A stretch of 8,438 nt of DNA from Verrucomicrobiota bacterium (GTDB lineage: Bacteria; Verrucomicrobiota; Verrucomicrobiia; Limisphaerales; JAHEOI01). Below, piece by piece: positions 7,097 through 8,438 of this stretch. The notes beneath the pieces were generated by a model, which saw only the letters and a list, made by a program, of their open reading frames with translations, did not search any database and had not been told where the DNA came from. The translations under genes and the position numbers were made by a program. The first letter of the stretch is position 1. Each line of letters starts with the position of its first letter. The stretch lies in contig JAHEOI010000189.1 in NCBI GenBank assembly GCA_018610125.1, positions 1-8,438 on the forward strand. The letters run 5' to 3'.

Positions 7097-7900
7097 ATGA
7101 AACTGTCGAACGTGGGAAGAGGAGACGTTTGCGCGATCTCGCAAGGAAGGTTTGTGACGACGCGAAAGGCGTTTACATTAATCGAGCTTTTGGTGGTGAT
7201 TGCGATCATCGCCATTCTTGCCAGTATGTTACTGCCGGCATTATCGCGCGCGAAAGTCCAAGCAACGCGGACAAAATGCTTAAATAATCTCCGTCAAATC
7301 GGGGTTGGAGTGAAAATGTACGCCGATGATCACGACGATGTTTTTCCGCCATGCCGCTTTGGTTCGGTCCAGATTGCCTTCAACGACCCGCTACCGGAAG
7401 AAATAGACGATTATTTTACCGATAACGGCCTGCAATCCAAGGTCTGGACGGACCCGAATCGTCCCTCCTTTCCGCAATGGGAGCGGGATTTTGATCCGAG
7501 TCAGTTGATTATTGGGTATCAATATTTTGCAGGGATCGAAGAATGGCATAACTCTGTCGGCAGCTTCGAGGCGCGGAGTCCTGTGAAAGCCGGGTCTGCC
7601 CGCCCACGATGGGTGCTGGCCGCAGACGCCACGATGCGGATCGATAAGATCTGGGGCGGAGGGCGGCCGAGTGCTTACGGAAACATGCCGCCTCATCAGG
7701 GACCTAGCTCGGACACGCCGGAAGGGAGCAATCAGCTCTATGTCGATGGGTCAGTGGAGTGGGTGCCTTTCAACGAGACGTATTTCCTTCATAGTTGGAA
7801 TCCGAGCGCACGAGAAGGCTATTTCGCTCAAAACGATCTGGGTGAGATCCCTCAATCACGATTGTTTCTGCTGAGCGGACCGCTTGCCTCATCTCGTTAA
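7097..7900 (+). CDS. Pseudopilin-like secreted protein with type IV prepilin N-terminus
   Basis: The protein has 267 residues in the longest ATG form. A basic leader ends in TTRKA and is followed by FTLIELLVVIAIIAILASMLLPALSRAK (residues 26-53), the class III signal and N-terminal helix of type IV pilins and type II secretion pseudopilins. The conserved Glu is at position 30, the fifth residue of the mature chain. The residue before the cut is Ala rather than the usual Gly. Next comes CLNNLRQIGVGVKMYADDHDDVFPP, and near the end GSNQLYVDGSVEWV (210-223), typical of the large pseudopilin-like families of Verrucomicrobiota and Planctomycetota. I chose ATG 7097 as the outer bound. GTG 7154 has a better Shine-Dalgarno (AAGGA, six-base gap) and would give a short leader of six residues, so it may be the real start. 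Role: a filament or secretion-complex component, or a substrate exported by the pilin route. It follows the giant LamG gene by 84 bp and could be co-transcribed with it. Confidence 0.9.
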   Translation: MKLSNVGRGDVCAISQGRFVTTRKAFTLIELLVVIAIIAILASMLLPALSRAKVQATRTKCLNNLRQIGVGVKMYADDHDDVFPPCRFGSVQIAFNDPLPEEIDDYFTDNGLQSKVWTDPNRPSFPQWERDFDPSQLIIGYQYFAGIEEWHNSVGSFEARSPVKAGSARPRWVLAADATMRIDKIWGGGRPSAYGNMPPHQGPSSDTPEGSNQLYVDGSVEWVPFNETYFLHSWNPSAREGYFAQNDLGEIPQSRLFLLSGPLASSR

Positions 7901-8109
7901 TCGCCGCTACAATCGTGGTTTTCCGTGTAAGGTGCTGAGCGTGCTGAAGAACAGCAAAAAGGAGAATGCCACTTCCTTGGTTAGGCAATATCCGAATGGA
8001 ATCGACTTCCAGCTAAAGGACCGCTGGTTCATAAAATGACCCAGAGGCCATCTGCACCTTTCGCTCCCTTCGCAGGCGAATCGTCTCCCACTTTAAAATT
8101 TTCCTTATT
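7901..8109. other. Non-coding stretch after the pseudopilin gene
   Basis: I see no gene I can support here. One 36-codon frame opens with GTG at 7932 and ends at 8039, but it has no Shine-Dalgarno and no recognised family. A tiny stem TTCGC-AG-GCGAA sits at 8068-8079 and is not followed by a T run, so it is a poor terminator candidate. An A/T-rich patch lies at about 8091-8107, just before the strong stem-loop. Confidence 0.5.
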
Positions 8110-8137
8110 GACGCTTGACTGACTCTGTCAAAGCGTC
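8110..8137. repeat. Strong imperfect-palindrome stem-loop
   Basis: GACGCTTGAC (8110-8119) pairs with GTCAAAGCGTC (8127-8137) as ten base pairs with one bulged A around a seven-base loop. On neither strand is it followed directly by a T run, so it is not a textbook intrinsic terminator, although it lies about 210 bases past the pseudopilin stop. It overlaps the first readable codons of the decayed ABC gene. It could be an operator, a transcript-end structure, or an end left by a mobile element. Confidence 0.55.
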
Positions 8138-8354
8138 CTATGCCGAGCTCAGCATGGAGGTGGGGCGCGGGCGATGCTAGGGGCTGTTTGGTCGCAATGG
8201 CGCCGGGAAGACGACAACGATCAAATGCTTTAAGAGGTCTGGCATGGAGGCCCGGCCGGGGTCGAAGGAGTACGGCGAAGACAAATGGGGGCTGCCTGGG
8301 AACTTGGCTTCCGGCTTGGAGAGCCTCCAGCTCGGAGAGGAGATCCGGAGGTGA
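8112..8354 (+). pseudogene. Decayed N-terminal piece of an ABC transporter ATP-binding protein
   Basis: In one plus-strand frame 8154-8228 reads MEVGRGRC, then TAG (8178-8180), then GLFGRNGAGKTTTIKC. This is the ABC ATPase Walker A region, normally ...VxxGEVxGLLGRNGAGKTTTIKC, with exactly the family's spacing but a stop in place of the residue before GLFG, often Tyr or Phe. After TIKC this frame loses resemblance, while the +1 frame at 8230-8262 reads LRGLAWRPGRG, close to the LxGLxxPxxG that normally follows, so a base appears to have been inserted near 8229-8231. Back in the first frame, YGEDKWGLP (8271-8297) weakly resembles the next family segment. That frame stops at 8352. No Q-loop, signature LSGG or Walker B is visible before the window ends. 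I infer a dead gene fragment that once encoded the ATPase of an export or antibiotic-type ABC system. The nucleotide-binding loop is certain; the extent is approximate. Confidence 0.65.
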
Positions 8355-8438
8355 CCTTGAGGAAGACCTGGGCGAGGGACGACCGGGTGATGCAGCAAAC
8401 GTCCTAGCACTGGAGTGAAGGCGCACCGCTCTCTGGTG

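Noticed and set aside
7932..8039. 36-codon frame starting with GTG after the pseudopilin gene
   Set aside because: No Shine-Dalgarno and no known family; its end (NGIDFQLKDRWFIK) looks protein-like, but that alone is not enough to call a gene.
8140..8418. Plus-strand 92-codon frame starting at 8140
   Set aside because: Only the short LRGLAWRPGRG part resembles anything, and that is explained by a frameshifted ABC ATPase; the remainder is low-complexity Arg/Gly.
8013..8426. Minus-strand frames across the ABC remnant (also 8177-8410)
   Set aside because: They read the antisense of a Walker A region, a well-known source of false genes, and show no domain of their own.

Overview
The window reads as chromosomal DNA of a PVC-superphylum bacterium, most likely a free-living, perhaps marine, member of the Verrucomicrobiota. 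Three kinds of protein point that way: a secreted dehydrogenase of the Pirellula/Verrucomicrobium 'membrane-bound dehydrogenase' type, a very large acidic secreted protein built from LamG and immunoglobulin-like modules, and a pseudopilin-like protein with the FTLIELLVVIAIIAILA helix and a GSNQLYVDGSVEW end motif. The taxon is inferred from family resemblance only; no marker gene is present.

Left part (1-2563, minus strand). A 589-codon open reading frame enters from the left edge and starts at 1767. It is an exported fusion of an azurin-like type 1 copper domain to a beta-propeller dehydrogenase domain, and its C-terminus lies outside the window. Because it has no stop in the window, it is easily missed by an ORF search that needs both ends. 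Upstream of it on the same strand, after about 316 bp with a possible promoter, lies a 159-residue membrane-anchored protein with ten cysteines in zinc-ribbon-like spacings (2084-2563).

Centre (2564-2818, then 2819-7012). A divergent intergenic region holds a good candidate promoter for the cysteine-rich gene and, facing right, a perfect TTGACA box preceded by two tandem copies of a 10-bp repeat. It leads into a 1397-codon gene for a secreted, cysteine-free protein with the order LamG-Ig-X-Ig-LamG-Ig-X-beta module-MAM-like domain. A LamG-Ig-X block has been duplicated within the gene. The X domain is not one I can name.

Right part (7013-8438). A pseudopilin-like gene follows 84 bp after the giant gene in the same direction. 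Beyond it there is no intact gene. Instead there is a well-formed 28-nt stem-loop at 8110-8137, and directly on it the wreck of an ABC-transporter ATPase gene: a perfect Walker A motif preceded by an in-frame TAG, followed by apparent frameshifts.

Together the intact genes describe cell-envelope and extracellular functions: periplasmic oxidation with a built-in copper electron acceptor, a cysteine-rich envelope protein, a large adhesion or glycan-binding protein, and a pilin-like secreted partner. No RNA genes, CRISPR arrays, insertion sequences or phage genes were seen.
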